DNA of 44,509 nucleotides from Clostridia bacterium (GTDB lineage Bacteria; Bacillota; Clostridia; UBA1212; UBA1255), in the NCBI GenBank assembly GCA_016287565.1, contig JAEFAM010000014.1:1-44509 (forward strand), read 5' to 3'. Below the pieces are notes generated by a model that ran no database searches, was not told where the DNA came from, and saw nothing but the letters and a program-made list of their open reading frames with translations. Both the position numbers and the translations under genes were made by a program. The number at the start of each line of letters is the position of its first letter. Position 1 is the first letter of the stretch. Positions 34,785 through 43,532 of the stretch are shown here, one piece after another.

Positions 34785-35147
34785 ATGGACGACAGGCTTT
34801 TTTCGCTGGATCATATCTGGGTCAGCGCGTGCGGCGACACCCTGAAACTTGGCATAACCGATTATGCCCAGGGGAAGCTTGGCAATATCATATTTGTAAA
34901 TCTTCCGGAAGCGGGAGATACGTTGACAACGGGTGAAAAGTTTGCCGATATAGAAAGCATAAAGGCCGTTTCAGACCTGTACTCCCCTGTTGACGGCGAG
35001 GTCGTCCGCGTCAATGAGGAACTGGCGGATGAACCTGAGAAGCTGAACGAAGACCCGTATTCCTGCTGGCTGATAGAAGTCAGGCCTTCCGCCGAGCCGT
35101 CAGGCCTGGTAGATGAGCAAACGTATTTACTGCGAAAAAAAGACTGA
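34785..35147 (+). CDS. GcvH-like lipoyl carrier protein
   Basis: This 120-residue protein has the full H-protein fold: HIWV near the start, GITDYAQGKLGNIIFVNLPE, and the lipoyl site in ADIESIKAVSDLYSP with K60 as the expected lipoylated lysine. It ends with DPYSCWLIEV. In the glycine cleavage system the H protein carries aminomethyl groups, but no gcvT or gcvP is present here. It is the first gene of a tight operon with two 2-hydroxyacyl-CoA dehydratase-type subunits and their activator. A specialised lipoyl carrier is therefore likelier than a glycine cleavage role. GGAGG lies eight bases before ATG. Confidence 0.88.
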   Translation: MDDRLFSLDHIWVSACGDTLKLGITDYAQGKLGNIIFVNLPEAGDTLTTGEKFADIESIKAVSDLYSPVDGEVVRVNEELADEPEKLNEDPYSCWLIEVRPSAEPSGLVDEQTYLLRKKD

Positions 35148-35157
35148 AAGGGAACCG

Positions 35158-36147
35158 ATGAATATACTGTCATTGTCCGGATTTGTTCCGGAAGCAATAT
35201 GCGATACTGTCCGGTTTACCGGCTATACCGGAGAGCGGAATATTGCCCATTATTGCGGATATACGGCGGATTATATTTCGCAGGTGATGAACGACCATGA
35301 TATCGACGGGGCCGTTTTTCCGAAAACATGCGACAGCACCAGAACGTTGATGAGCTACCTGTCAGGCAGCGGAAAATTCTGTTTTCAATTTGTTCCTCCT
35401 TCTGACGGAACGCCGTCGGGTGTGGAGTTCTACGCGAATCAGATCAGGACTTATAAGCGCAGCGTGGAAGCGTTTTACGGGATCACTCTGGGTGACATTC
35501 CGGAACGTATGGAGATGGTGAATGAGCGGAATAAACTGATTCTCGGGGCGTATGAGCGCCTGTCTTCCCTGTCTTATTTTGAATATCTGAGCGCCATCCA
35601 CGGGATGCTGAAGCTCCCTCTCAAAGAGCAGAAAACGTTCGGTAAAGCCGGACCGCTATCGCCCCAAAAACGGATCGACATGACCGGTCAGCGCTCAGCC
35701 ACCAAAGAAAAGCGCGTATTCATTGTCGGATCATTTTTATCGTGCCTGCAGATCGCAAAAGATGTTGAAGCAGCAGGACTTAATGTCGCAGGAGATTCAT
35801 TGCCCGAATCCGGCAGACTCGTCTCGGCAAGGCCAATGGATCCGGAGGGCGATCCTTACCTCGAAATAGCAGCTCATATCCTTTCCATGCGTCATTCTCC
35901 GACGCAAAACAGTTTCCGCGGACTCATCAGCCGCGACATCAGCGAAATAGAAGAAAAAAACGTCAACGGCGTCATTTTCGTCATCCAGAAATATTGCGAA
36001 CCATACGAATATCTTTACCCTGTTTATAAAAAAGAGCTGGATAAACGCGGAATAAGCTCCGTAAAGATCTCGCCGGACCATTCGGAAGATCGCGCGAAAG
36101 CTGTCCTGCTGCTGGAAGCGTTTGCAGATAAATTGCAGGAGGGCTGA
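35158..36147 (+). CDS. 2-hydroxyacyl-CoA dehydratase (HgdB/BcrC-like) family subunit
   Basis: This 329-residue protein belongs to the benzoyl-CoA reductase/2-hydroxyacyl-CoA dehydratase family. Visible features are HYCGYTADY near the N-terminus, VFPKTCDSTRTL (the family's Cys-Asp-Ser block), a second Rossmann-like half starting KRVFIVGSFLS, and the C-terminal GVIFVIQKYCEPYEYLYP. Conserved cysteines normally hold a [4Fe-4S] cluster that receives electrons from the ATP-driven activator. The start at 35158 follows AAAGGGA, 10 bases after the lipoyl gene. The substrate is unknown. A CoA thioester is the family norm, but the lipoyl neighbour raises another possibility. Confidence 0.82.
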   Translation: MNILSLSGFVPEAICDTVRFTGYTGERNIAHYCGYTADYISQVMNDHDIDGAVFPKTCDSTRTLMSYLSGSGKFCFQFVPPSDGTPSGVEFYANQIRTYKRSVEAFYGITLGDIPERMEMVNERNKLILGAYERLSSLSYFEYLSAIHGMLKLPLKEQKTFGKAGPLSPQKRIDMTGQRSATKEKRVFIVGSFLSCLQIAKDVEAAGLNVAGDSLPESGRLVSARPMDPEGDPYLEIAAHILSMRHSPTQNSFRGLISRDISEIEEKNVNGVIFVIQKYCEPYEYLYPVYKKELDKRGISSVKISPDHSEDRAKAVLLLEAFADKLQEG

Positions 36148-36148
36148 A

Positions 36149-37297
36149 ATGGAACAGTCGGTTTTCGGGCTTCAGGCCAAAATAATGAGAGAATACTATA
36201 AGGACTTTTCAAAATATGCCAAGGGCAGAGCGCCGGAAAGAAAAGTCGCATGGGTTACCGCGTTCACACCGATCGAAATACTCGAAGCGCTGGATATTTC
36301 ATATTATTACCCCGAAAGCTACGCCGCCGTTATCGCCGCCAGCGAGAAAGAACAGGATATGCTGGACAGAAGCGCATTGCTCGATATGTCCCGGGATTGC
36401 TGCTCATATTCATGCTGTTTTAATGGCTGCCTCGACGCAGGAGGAGGCCCCAGGGGTGTTCCGCCGAAACCGGACGTACTGATCGCCACGAACAATCAAT
36501 GCAACACATTGCCGGGCTGGTGGAATCTGCTGGCAGACAAATATGACGTACCGCTGATCGTGCTGGACTACCCCGGCGAAGCTGTTGACCCGGTCAATGC
36601 TTTTAATTATGTTAACGCGCAGCACCTCCGCCTGATCTCGGAGCTGGAAAAATTGTCGGGCAATATTTTGGACGAGTCAAAGCTCGCCGCAAATATTGAC
36701 GCCAGCGTCAGAAGCGTCAATGCCTGGAACAGAGTCATCAGCTTTCTGTCTTCAAAAGAAGTAAAGGCCACAACGCTGTTCGACGACATCAATTTTCTCA
36801 TAACTGCGCGATGCAAGCCTGACACCTCCGAACTGTACACATTGATGGCGGACGAGATACGCGATGTTCCAGACGCCGCTGACGACGGCATACCCCTGTT
36901 CTGGCTGGGCTACCCTCTCTGGTATCATAAAGACCGCTACCTTTCCGAGCTGCTGGACGGTTTTCGCATAACCGGATCGAACTATATAACGTGGTGGAGT
37001 CTCGATTATTCCGGAAATAGCCCGTATGAACAGCTGTTTTCCGCCTACAATTACACATTTTTAAATCTGAGCCAGGCGGGGCGGGACCGGAGATTGTCCG
37101 GGCTCATACGCGAAAGCGGGGCTCGGTGTGCCGTTGTCCTTCACAATAAAAGCTGCAAATGCGATTTTGTTTCAGCGCGTAATGTGGGCATCCCTCAGGC
37201 AGAAATAGAGATCGATATGATCGACAGAAACTATCTGAATATTGATAGGGCGAAGGCTCAGCTGGCGCTTTTAAAGGAGACCGTATGTTCAGAATAG
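36149..37297 (+). CDS. 2-hydroxyacyl-CoA dehydratase (HgdA-like) family subunit
   Basis: This 382-residue second subunit is of the same family. The family motif appears as TAFTPIEILEALDI (residues 38-51). A dense cysteine group follows (C84, C85, C89, C90 and C94, in DCCSYSCCFNGC), then NNQCNTLPGWW with C118, and a C-terminal LHNKSCKCDF. The cysteine crowding is more than the three or four needed for one [4Fe-4S] cluster and could mean a larger or second cluster. It starts one base after the partner gene stop, and its end overlaps the activator start by 13 bases. Confidence 0.8.
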   Translation: MEQSVFGLQAKIMREYYKDFSKYAKGRAPERKVAWVTAFTPIEILEALDISYYYPESYAAVIAASEKEQDMLDRSALLDMSRDCCSYSCCFNGCLDAGGGPRGVPPKPDVLIATNNQCNTLPGWWNLLADKYDVPLIVLDYPGEAVDPVNAFNYVNAQHLRLISELEKLSGNILDESKLAANIDASVRSVNAWNRVISFLSSKEVKATTLFDDINFLITARCKPDTSELYTLMADEIRDVPDAADDGIPLFWLGYPLWYHKDRYLSELLDGFRITGSNYITWWSLDYSGNSPYEQLFSAYNYTFLNLSQAGRDRRLSGLIRESGARCAVVLHNKSCKCDFVSARNVGIPQAEIEIDMIDRNYLNIDRAKAQLALLKETVCSE

Positions 37298-38019
37298 GCA
37301 TTGACGTGGGGTCAACGTATACAAAATATTGCGTAACGCGGGACGGCGAAATAATATCTCTACAGGCCGAGAAGACACAACTTCGTCAACTGGATTATTT
37401 CGAAGTCAAACTTGCGGAATTCTGCTCGCTGTACCAGGATGCCGAAACCGTCGCCTGCGGGTATGGAAAGAATAACGTGCCCGGCGTTAAAAATGTGAAC
37501 GAACTGATCGCGCTGGCTAAAGGCGGCTGGCACGTTACAAAAGAGAGCGGCGCGATACTCGACATAGGCGGCCAAGACACGAAAGTTATAATTCATGAGG
37601 GCGGAAAGTTAAAGGATTTCTTCGTCAATGAAAAATGCGCTGCCGGGAGCGGCATGTTTCTTTCAAACGTGCTGGCTCAGATCAGCTTGCCCTTCGGAGA
37701 AATCGATCTTACGGGCAATACGTACCCGGACGTGAAGCTTTCGTCCACCTGCGCCGTTTTCGCTCAGAGCGAGATCGTGGAGATGATCGCTGACAACCGC
37801 ACAGAAAAAGAGATCGCCGTTGCCGTGATCCGGCAGATATTGACTAATGCGAAAGCGCTGCTCAGTAAAATAAGTGCGGACAGGATCCTGATATCCGGAG
37901 GAATGAGCCGGATCAGAGGTATCGCAGATTTTGCCGCAGAAATATTTCAAAAGGATTGTTTTACGACGGATTTCGGGCAATATCTGTCCGCCATCGGATG
38001 CGCGGTTCTGTCAGTGTGA
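37285..38019 (+). CDS. ATP-dependent activator of 2-hydroxyacyl-CoA dehydratase (BadF/HgdC family)
   Basis: This 244-residue ASKHA-fold ATPase has phosphate-binding motifs GIDVGSTYTK and ILDIGGQDTKV. Cluster cysteines are C118 in EKCAAGSGMF and C156 in SSTCAVFAQSE; their spacing of 38 is close to that of known activators. A homodimer of this family shares one [4Fe-4S] cluster and uses ATP to push low-potential electrons into the dehydratase. AAAGGAG precedes ATG within the end of the upstream gene. It completes the three-part redox module of this operon. Confidence 0.92.
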   Translation: MFRIGIDVGSTYTKYCVTRDGEIISLQAEKTQLRQLDYFEVKLAEFCSLYQDAETVACGYGKNNVPGVKNVNELIALAKGGWHVTKESGAILDIGGQDTKVIIHEGGKLKDFFVNEKCAAGSGMFLSNVLAQISLPFGEIDLTGNTYPDVKLSSTCAVFAQSEIVEMIADNRTEKEIAVAVIRQILTNAKALLSKISADRILISGGMSRIRGIADFAAEIFQKDCFTTDFGQYLSAIGCAVLSV

Positions 38020-38101
38020 CAGCACGGAAAAGCCTGCCCGCCGGTAGGTGGACCGTGGCAAAAATCAAAACGGCCCGAACCTTTGAGAAAGGCGGCAATA
38101 T

Positions 38102-38680
38102 ATGGCGAGTGATGGTAGAAAAAGTGCGTCAATAAAGTTTGGAACACCCGGACCGGCCTTCGAGGACGGTCTGTTCGGCATCAACGCGGAAATAACCCGC
38201 AAAGGGTATATCGGCGGAATTTCGGCCCAGCTTCTTAACAACCGCAAGCTGTTTTCGGGCGCGGATTCCCCTGCCGGTGGGAGTGCGAAAACTGCGAATA
38301 TGTTAAAGACAGGCCGGAAGAAAGCCTGTGCGGCAGCAATTTTGTTGTCCTCCGCGACGGGTGGATAAAGCAGCGTTCCGACATCATTTCGCTGAAAAAA
38401 GGCAGAAAATATATTGCCGAAGCCTGGGTGAAGGCAATTGACGGAGACGCGGAGATATCATTTGGCGTCGAGTGCGAAAGCGCGGACCGGAATTGCTGCG
38501 ATACTGAAAGCGCACTCGCCGAAGGTTGTCCGGACACTCTCCCCCTTCCGCAGCTTCCCGCTGAACCCGTCGGACGAGCCGTATACGAAGCTGGCGTTTG
38601 AGCTTAGCGGCCAGGACATTGACAACGGCCTTTTCTTCCTCTGCGTGAAGGGCGAGGCAAGGCACTCCGTCCAGGACACA
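38102..38680 (+). pseudogene. frameshifted glycosidase remnant (arabinofuranosidase-like)
   Basis: Frame 1 from ATG 38102 reads INAEITRKGYIGGISAQLL then NNRKLFSG, a pattern I know from the N-terminus of GH51-type alpha-L-arabinofuranosidases. The frame is then lost. A second frame continues with WECENCEYVKDRPEE ... GWIKQRSDIISLKKGRKYIA, and a third with PLNPSDEPYTKLAFELSG. At least two frameshifts are needed and the catalytic domain is absent. The end is approximate because the sequence runs into the antisense of the HEPN-motif gene. It is a decayed fragment, unlikely to be functional. Confidence 0.65.
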
Positions 38681-39778
38681 AAGGGCGTAGGCGGTCCGGG
38701 TGGTATCATTAAACATGATCGAATTGGCCCAGATAAAACCGGTTTTACCACTTGCATTAATAGAAAAATATTCTTTGTGGGCATCTACTGTGAACTCCAG
38801 CCAGTTCCCGTCTTGATAAGGAACTCTGACACTTTTCAGATAGTTGCTATAAATACCATTCACATCGACGGACGTCAATTTAATGCTCCACATATATGAC
38901 TCTTCTACGCCAGAGGGAAACCGCGGGGCAAGAGCGTAAACATCCAGCTGATCGTCATTGATCTTAAATCTGTAAAGAGTCACTGATCTTTCACAGCGAC
39001 AGGGGGTGTCAATACAGCAGCAAACAATATCAGAACAAACTGGCCGAAGTTTAGTTAGCTCTTCGACTTTTTTATACTCTCTTTCATTCACGGAGCACCA
39101 GACGTTCTGATCAAAAAGCAAGTTCATTCTGATACAAAAATCTTGACGCTCTTGAATACCTTCTTGAAAGTTTATTCCTTCTTTCAAAACGACCGCATAT
39201 TCTTTCTTCTTGTCTTCAGGAATCGTTCTAAGATCAATGGTGTCATTAAGAATACTGAAAGACTTGTATTCTCTGTCGGGATTATTCACCGCATTTCGTA
39301 AAGGATGCTTTTCATCAAGAATTTTATCTTCGTCCTTTGCCAACAATCTGTGGATCGCCCGAAACAATGCCTTGTCATGAGAAACAAAATCGAGAGTCAA
39401 TTCTTTTGGAATATCATGTGCGCAGATTTCCCGAACATGAATGATTTGTGCTTTCATTTGTTCAGCTATTTGAGCAATCCTATTGAATTCTTGCGGGATA
39501 TAGTCCTCGTCTTTATGGGCGCTGTTTTTATCTCTTTCACGGAACAATAGATCAACGATAGTATCATTGCTACAAAGCGTTTTCTTTTGCTGAGTTTTGG
39601 ATGCAATGGTGTGTTCTATGACAGCACAGCAGTTTATATAAAAGGTGTTACGTTTTTCATCAATCAGCGTCTTGAGATCATAATAGCGCAGTTCTTCTGC
39701 ATGTTCTCCAATATACAAAACGCTGTCTACGCACTTTTTTGCATCTATAAGATATCTTGCTAATTCCCACTTTTTCAT
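38384..39778 (-). CDS. HEPN-motif protein with 3' end fused to antisense glycosidase sequence
   Basis: The open frame has 464 codons from ATG 39778 (GAGG upstream). The first 110 residues are helical and contain LLFRERDKNSAHKDED, fitting the R-X4-6-H motif of HEPN ribonuclease-like domains, as in AbiU2-type proteins with R-DK--AH. Residues up to about 365 form an unrecognised beta-rich domain ending near WANSIMFNDTTRTAYALCVLDG. The last 90 or so residues are the antisense of the glycosidase remnant and are basic and low-complexity, so the natural C-terminus is lost. The gene is probably 3'-truncated by a deletion. It may still be translated. HEPN assignment is from the motif only. Confidence 0.55.
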   Translation of the reverse strand: MKKWELARYLIDAKKCVDSVLYIGEHAEELRYYDLKTLIDEKRNTFYINCCAVIEHTIASKTQQKKTLCSNDTIVDLLFRERDKNSAHKDEDYIPQEFNRIAQIAEQMKAQIIHVREICAHDIPKELTLDFVSHDKALFRAIHRLLAKDEDKILDEKHPLRNAVNNPDREYKSFSILNDTIDLRTIPEDKKKEYAVVLKEGINFQEGIQERQDFCIRMNLLFDQNVWCSVNEREYKKVEELTKLRPVCSDIVCCCIDTPCRCERSVTLYRFKINDDQLDVYALAPRFPSGVEESYMWSIKLTSVDVNGIYSNYLKSVRVPYQDGNWLEFTVDAHKEYFSINASGKTGFIWANSIMFNDTTRTAYALCVLDGVPCLALHAEEEKAVVNVLAAKLKRQLRIRLVRRVQREAAEGGECPDNLRRVRFQYRSNSGPRFRTRRQMISPRLRQLPSPRLRQYIFCLFSAK

Positions 39779-39785
39779 ATTAACC

Positions 39786-40121
39786 TCAGATCCAGTTTTT
39801 TCGGATGATTACAGAGAGAAAAACAAATATTGCAAAATATGCGGCTCCAATCAAGATCATTAACCATACTAAAGGGTACGCTAAACATACGAGATAGGTC
39901 ACCCCGGTGTTGATTGCATAGACCACAAGAAACAGAATACTGCCTATCGCAGGTTCACTTCCCTTATCATAGATAAAACCGGTCATAAAGTATGACAGAG
40001 GTACAAACGCTCCGCCGACAAGCAAGTTTATGATCTCTGCGTTGCCTCCCAGCGGAGCAAACGGATTTGGCAATAGAAACTGCCTTATAAGAAAGCTAAT
40101 AATATATATCAGTCGATACAA
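39786..40121 (-). CDS. small multi-pass membrane protein
   Basis: This 111-residue protein has three to four hydrophobic helices (about 2-18, 32-50, 60-80 and 83-106) and a basic end IIRKNWI. The start is TTG at 40121, eight bases after AAAGGAG. It lies between the fic gene and the HEPN-motif gene, with a 7-base gap to the latter, so all three may be co-transcribed. I recognise no family. Confidence 0.6.
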   Translation of the reverse strand: MYRLIYIISFLIRQFLLPNPFAPLGGNAEIINLLVGGAFVPLSYFMTGFIYDKGSEPAIGSILFLVVYAINTGVTYLVCLAYPLVWLMILIGAAYFAIFVFLSVIIRKNWI

Positions 40122-40184
40122 TCACAATGCTCCTTTCATATTCGCACATCCTTGACATCTGAAATAGGAATTTGTTTAGATATC

Positions 40185-41039
40185 TTATTCCTCGGTCTCG
40201 TAGTAATAAGAATAATCAATGCCCTTCATGATGATCTCGCGGTTATAGATATCATCGGTCAAGGCGTTTTCTATCAGTTCTAATATTTTCGTCGGATCGG
40301 ATACACTTTCGCGCATGGCGGCGAGATAATCCTTTTTGTCGATCAGGCTCCAGTCAACGCTTTTTTTCAGATTTTTCTTCAAAATCAGATCGAGCCAGAT
40401 ACGGGTGCTTCTGCCGTTGCCCTCCATAAACGGATGTGCAACGTTCATTTCAATGTATTTGTTGACGATCTCTTCGAGCGTGGTCTCGGGCATTTTTTCG
40501 ATATGCGCGAGCGCCCCACCCAGATACATAGCAGGAGCAAAGGCAAAACCGCCCTTTGCGATATTGAGCGTCCGAATCTGCCCGGCGAAATCATATAGTC
40601 CGCCAAAAATATATCCGTGAATCTGTTGTAAGCCTTTCACCGTTCCGACTTCAATATTGTTAATGAATCCACTTTCAAAAAGCTCATACGTCTTTTGCTT
40701 GCTTTTTTCGTCAAGTGAGGTCTCCATATTCTTCATCCAGCGGGCGAAAACTTCAGATTTTTTGCTTGGAATCAGTGCGATGACAGTATTCAGTCCGGTC
40801 TCATCCACAACGTCGGTGTTGTAAAACTTGCCATCCCGCGCTTTTAATTTCAGTTGTCGACAAATCGTCGACAACTCACTTTTACGACTTTTAATTTTGT
40901 TCCAATACGAGCGTGGATTCTTACTTTTGGTCAGCGCTTCTGCAATATCAGTAGCGCAAAACCACCATTTGGAACTTTCGTCATCCCAAACAGCTCGCAC
41001 CGGTATATCTTCAAAAATTCGTATGGATGTTTTTTGCAT
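40185..41039 (-). CDS. BRO-N / Fic fusion protein
   Basis: The 284 residues join an N-terminal BRO-N/antirepressor-type domain (about 5-105, with [10 protein letters not shown] and [19 protein letters not shown]) to a Fic domain with the complete catalytic loop [12 protein letters not shown] (residues 202-213). The flap is near [10 protein letters not shown]. Fic enzymes transfer AMP or another nucleotide part onto target proteins. I see no clear S/T-xxx-E-G/N inhibitory helix, so control may come from a partner or from expression. The start codon sits at the edge of a perfect 8-base inverted repeat. BRO-N domains bind DNA in phage proteins, so autoregulation is plausible. Confidence 0.88.
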   Translation of the reverse strand: MQKTSIRIFEDIPVRAVWDDESSKWWFCATDIAEALTKSKNPRSYWNKIKSRKSELSTICRQLKLKARDGKFYNTDVVDETGLNTVIALIPSKKSEVFARWMKNMETSLDEKSKQKTYELFESGFINNIEVGTVKGLQQIHGYIFGGLYDFAGQIRTLNIAKGGFAFAPAMYLGGALAHIEKMPETTLEEIVNKYIEMNVAHPFMEGNGRSTRIWLDLILKKNLKKSVDWSLIDKKDYLAAMRESVSDPTKILELIENALTDDIYNREIIMKGIDYSYYYETEE

Positions 41040-41061
41040 AATTATCTCTCCATGATAATTA
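41039..41061. promoter_or_regulatory. inverted repeat overlapping the fic start and ribosome binding site
   Basis: TAATTATC (41039-41046) and GATAATTA (41054-41061) form a perfect 8-base inverted repeat with a 7-base loop. On the minus strand the loop carries the GGAGA ribosome binding site, and the far arm ends in the first base of the ATG. It could be a repressor operator or a hairpin affecting translation. Confidence 0.65.
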
Positions 41062-41120
41062 GATATGCTCCAAAAGAATAGTGATTAAAATAACTTGTGA
41101 AAGCAGTATTATCGAACTTG

Positions 41121-43508
41121 CTATTTTTCAAATATAACTTTAAAACCGGAATTGTTGCTAACATTCGTTTCAATTTTTAGTTTCGCAATTAATAATGCTC
41201 TTGTTTCTTTAAAGTATTCGATTGCCTTGACTTTGTTATAAACAGCGCCATCAATATTATACTGTTCATCAGCAACTCGGTATTGCGCAAGGTACTCTTC
41301 TAAAACATCTCCTTCCAACTCTTCAAATCTCATTTCTTCAATGCTATAGTTTAGTTTTATATCATCAACATTTAAAAATAGATAACTATGAATATAAGAA
41401 TTGCGCTTATACGTAATTGCATCAATTATCGGAACTAATTCTTTATAATCATCAGTCTTGCGAACAGTCCCATCAAGACCCCAGTCGTCATAAAAAGTAT
41501 AATTCCGATACGAGTATTTGTTTTTACGTAATACGTTCTTTAATGTATTAACACCGTTTATGTCAAAACTAATTGCTACAGGTTGCAATCTTTTATCAAT
41601 AAGTGTGTTTACAATACTTGTTATTGTCGATTGCAAATAATAAATATTAAAACTATTGTAATCCGCCCTCTTATAGCATAATAATGGTGCAAATTGAAAC
41701 ACGGTTGAATGATCTAAGTTTATTGTTTCATCTACCGGTATTTCGGGATGATCATTCATCCTTTTAAAGAGCTCGTCCCTAATGGTTGGAACAGTACATT
41801 TTTCGGCGTCATTCAGTATATCGTTAATATGAGCTATTTCACTATTGATATTGTCATATGAAGAGCTAAGATATTTTTGAGGCAGGCGATTAGTTTTATG
41901 AAATAACCGTTGCATTTTCTGAACATTTTCCAAAGCACTGTCAGTTAGATTCTTGCTTAATTCAAATTCTTGAAAGGCGGCCGTATAAATGCTCTTATAT
42001 AAAGACAATTTCTCATGAGAATCAGCGTTTTCCAGTTTTATAGGAAAAATACTAAAACCGTAGCCCCAAATAGAATAAAACCATAGAGCAAATTTAATTT
42101 TACTTTCTGGTGTGCAAACAAGAGCTTTCCCATTAAGAAGGTCTGGAAAATAATCAAGAGGATCTGACCAGCTTGGATTCAAGACATCCTTGATTAAAAA
42201 CTCTACCATTTTCTCATGATGCCTTTCTATCAAAAAGCTTATAGAAAGCGAGGCATTATCCATAGTTTCAACAAAACAATCAGGAATTGTTTCGATGAGA
42301 TTACGACGAGACTCAGACAGTGTTTCCCGTTCCAAAAATGACCAAAAATAAATCATCCGAACTATTTGTGATAACAAAGAAGATAAATATTTAGATGTTC
42401 TGTATTGGTTTCTGGTATAAATTGCTTTGATTAATCGTATGTAAATCTTTTTTCCATATTCAAAATCCTCAGCAAGAAGCACCTTATTTCTAAATAGTAT
42501 GATTGCAGTTTTTACTCTTGCTTGTCCAGAGCCAAAGTCATCATCTAACCAGAGTAATGCGCAAAAGCCATTGTAAACAATATTTAATTTATCATTTTCT
42601 ATAATATTGTTGTTATCCAATATTGCGGAAAAGAACCAGTAACAAATATTCGTTTTTTCTTCGTCACTTAAAAAGTCACATATAATTATATCCTCTATTA
42701 ACGCTGCAAGATTGATTTTGTCGATTATTTCTGGGTTCTGATATTTTAAGTTCTTAATATAATTAAATGCCGTCGTTCTTTCATCAAAAAAAGTTTTTGA
42801 TGGATCATTTAATCTTAGAATCCTTCTATATGAATCAACAAACGACTGATGTTTATATGATTCTGAAAATAATGAAAATATTTGCTTCCCGATTTGATTA
42901 CAGATTTCGCTTTGGCTTCTTGCGGCTTTATTTAACAAAGAAAGCAATTCTTCTTCATCAGCAATATTATTCTCATTAATAGCAGTATAAAGAGAAGTTA
43001 TCCAATACTGAATATACTCGGATTTAATTGTGTCCGATTTATCCAAATAAGATAATACAATTCTTTTAGTATAATCATTGTTAAAAACAATTTTACATAA
43101 TACAACAGTATTACGAATAATAAAAACTATTAGAATTATAGCTAACAAAGTGATTGCAGTATTACATTCGATAGCCAATAGTGGAATTGAAAGGATTACC
43201 AAAGAAAAAGTGTTAACAATCATATTCCCTATCTTCAAAGGCGAATTGCCCAAAGAGACAATTTCTCTAAGTTGCAACCCCAACACTCTGTTGTTACTAA
43301 CTCCGACAATTATTGATAACAAAGTACAACCAAGCGTAGCGACTGTGAAAATAAGAGAAAAAACATAGAGAATATAGTTATCGCTAACGATAATGTATTT
43401 TGTGATTATATGACTTTTGATTAGAATATCAATAACAAGCCCGCCCAAAACCAGTAACAGACCTATCAAACTGAAAACCTTTAATTGTTTTTTGTGTTTG
43501 TTCTTCAT
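41121..43508 (-). CDS. large protein with N-terminal membrane helices, unknown
   Basis: This 795-residue protein has four membrane helices in the first 150 residues (around LIGLLLVLGGLVIDILI, LYVFSLIFTVATLGC, FSLVILSIPLLAI and LLAIILIVFIIRNTVV). A long cytosolic domain of over 600 residues follows, predicted mainly helical and rich in Asn, Ile, Lys and Tyr. No known motif is recognised. I take ATG 43508, 10 bases after the stop of the upstream membrane protein gene, over the upstream GTG at 43550, which lies inside that gene. It is strongly AT-rich. The layout (short membrane anchor plus large cytosolic domain, next to fic and restriction-like genes) resembles many uncharacterised phage-defence effectors. 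Confidence 0.65.
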   Translation of the reverse strand: MKNKHKKQLKVFSLIGLLLVLGGLVIDILIKSHIITKYIIVSDNYILYVFSLIFTVATLGCTLLSIIVGVSNNRVLGLQLREIVSLGNSPLKIGNMIVNTFSLVILSIPLLAIECNTAITLLAIILIVFIIRNTVVLCKIVFNNDYTKRIVLSYLDKSDTIKSEYIQYWITSLYTAINENNIADEEELLSLLNKAARSQSEICNQIGKQIFSLFSESYKHQSFVDSYRRILRLNDPSKTFFDERTTAFNYIKNLKYQNPEIIDKINLAALIEDIIICDFLSDEEKTNICYWFFSAILDNNNIIENDKLNIVYNGFCALLWLDDDFGSGQARVKTAIILFRNKVLLAEDFEYGKKIYIRLIKAIYTRNQYRTSKYLSSLLSQIVRMIYFWSFLERETLSESRRNLIETIPDCFVETMDNASLSISFLIERHHEKMVEFLIKDVLNPSWSDPLDYFPDLLNGKALVCTPESKIKFALWFYSIWGYGFSIFPIKLENADSHEKLSLYKSIYTAAFQEFELSKNLTDSALENVQKMQRLFHKTNRLPQKYLSSSYDNINSEIAHINDILNDAEKCTVPTIRDELFKRMNDHPEIPVDETINLDHSTVFQFAPLLCYKRADYNSFNIYYLQSTITSIVNTLIDKRLQPVAISFDINGVNTLKNVLRKNKYSYRNYTFYDDWGLDGTVRKTDDYKELVPIIDAITYKRNSYIHSYLFLNVDDIKLNYSIEEMRFEELEGDVLEEYLAQYRVADEQYNIDGAVYNKVKAIEYFKETRALLIAKLKIETNVSNNSGFKVIFEK

Positions 43509-43515
43509 ACTATTT

Positions 43516-43532
43516 TCTCTACTCCATCGGTT
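43516..43532. repeat. 17-base direct repeat, copy 1
   Basis: On the minus strand AACCGATGGAGTAGAGA spans the stop codon of the two-TM gene. The second copy at 44450-44466 differs at one base. Confidence 0.6.

Noticed and set aside
34785-35147. Glycine cleavage system locus
   Set aside because: No gcvT, gcvP or lipoate-attachment gene is nearby. The H-like protein is embedded in a dehydratase-type operon.
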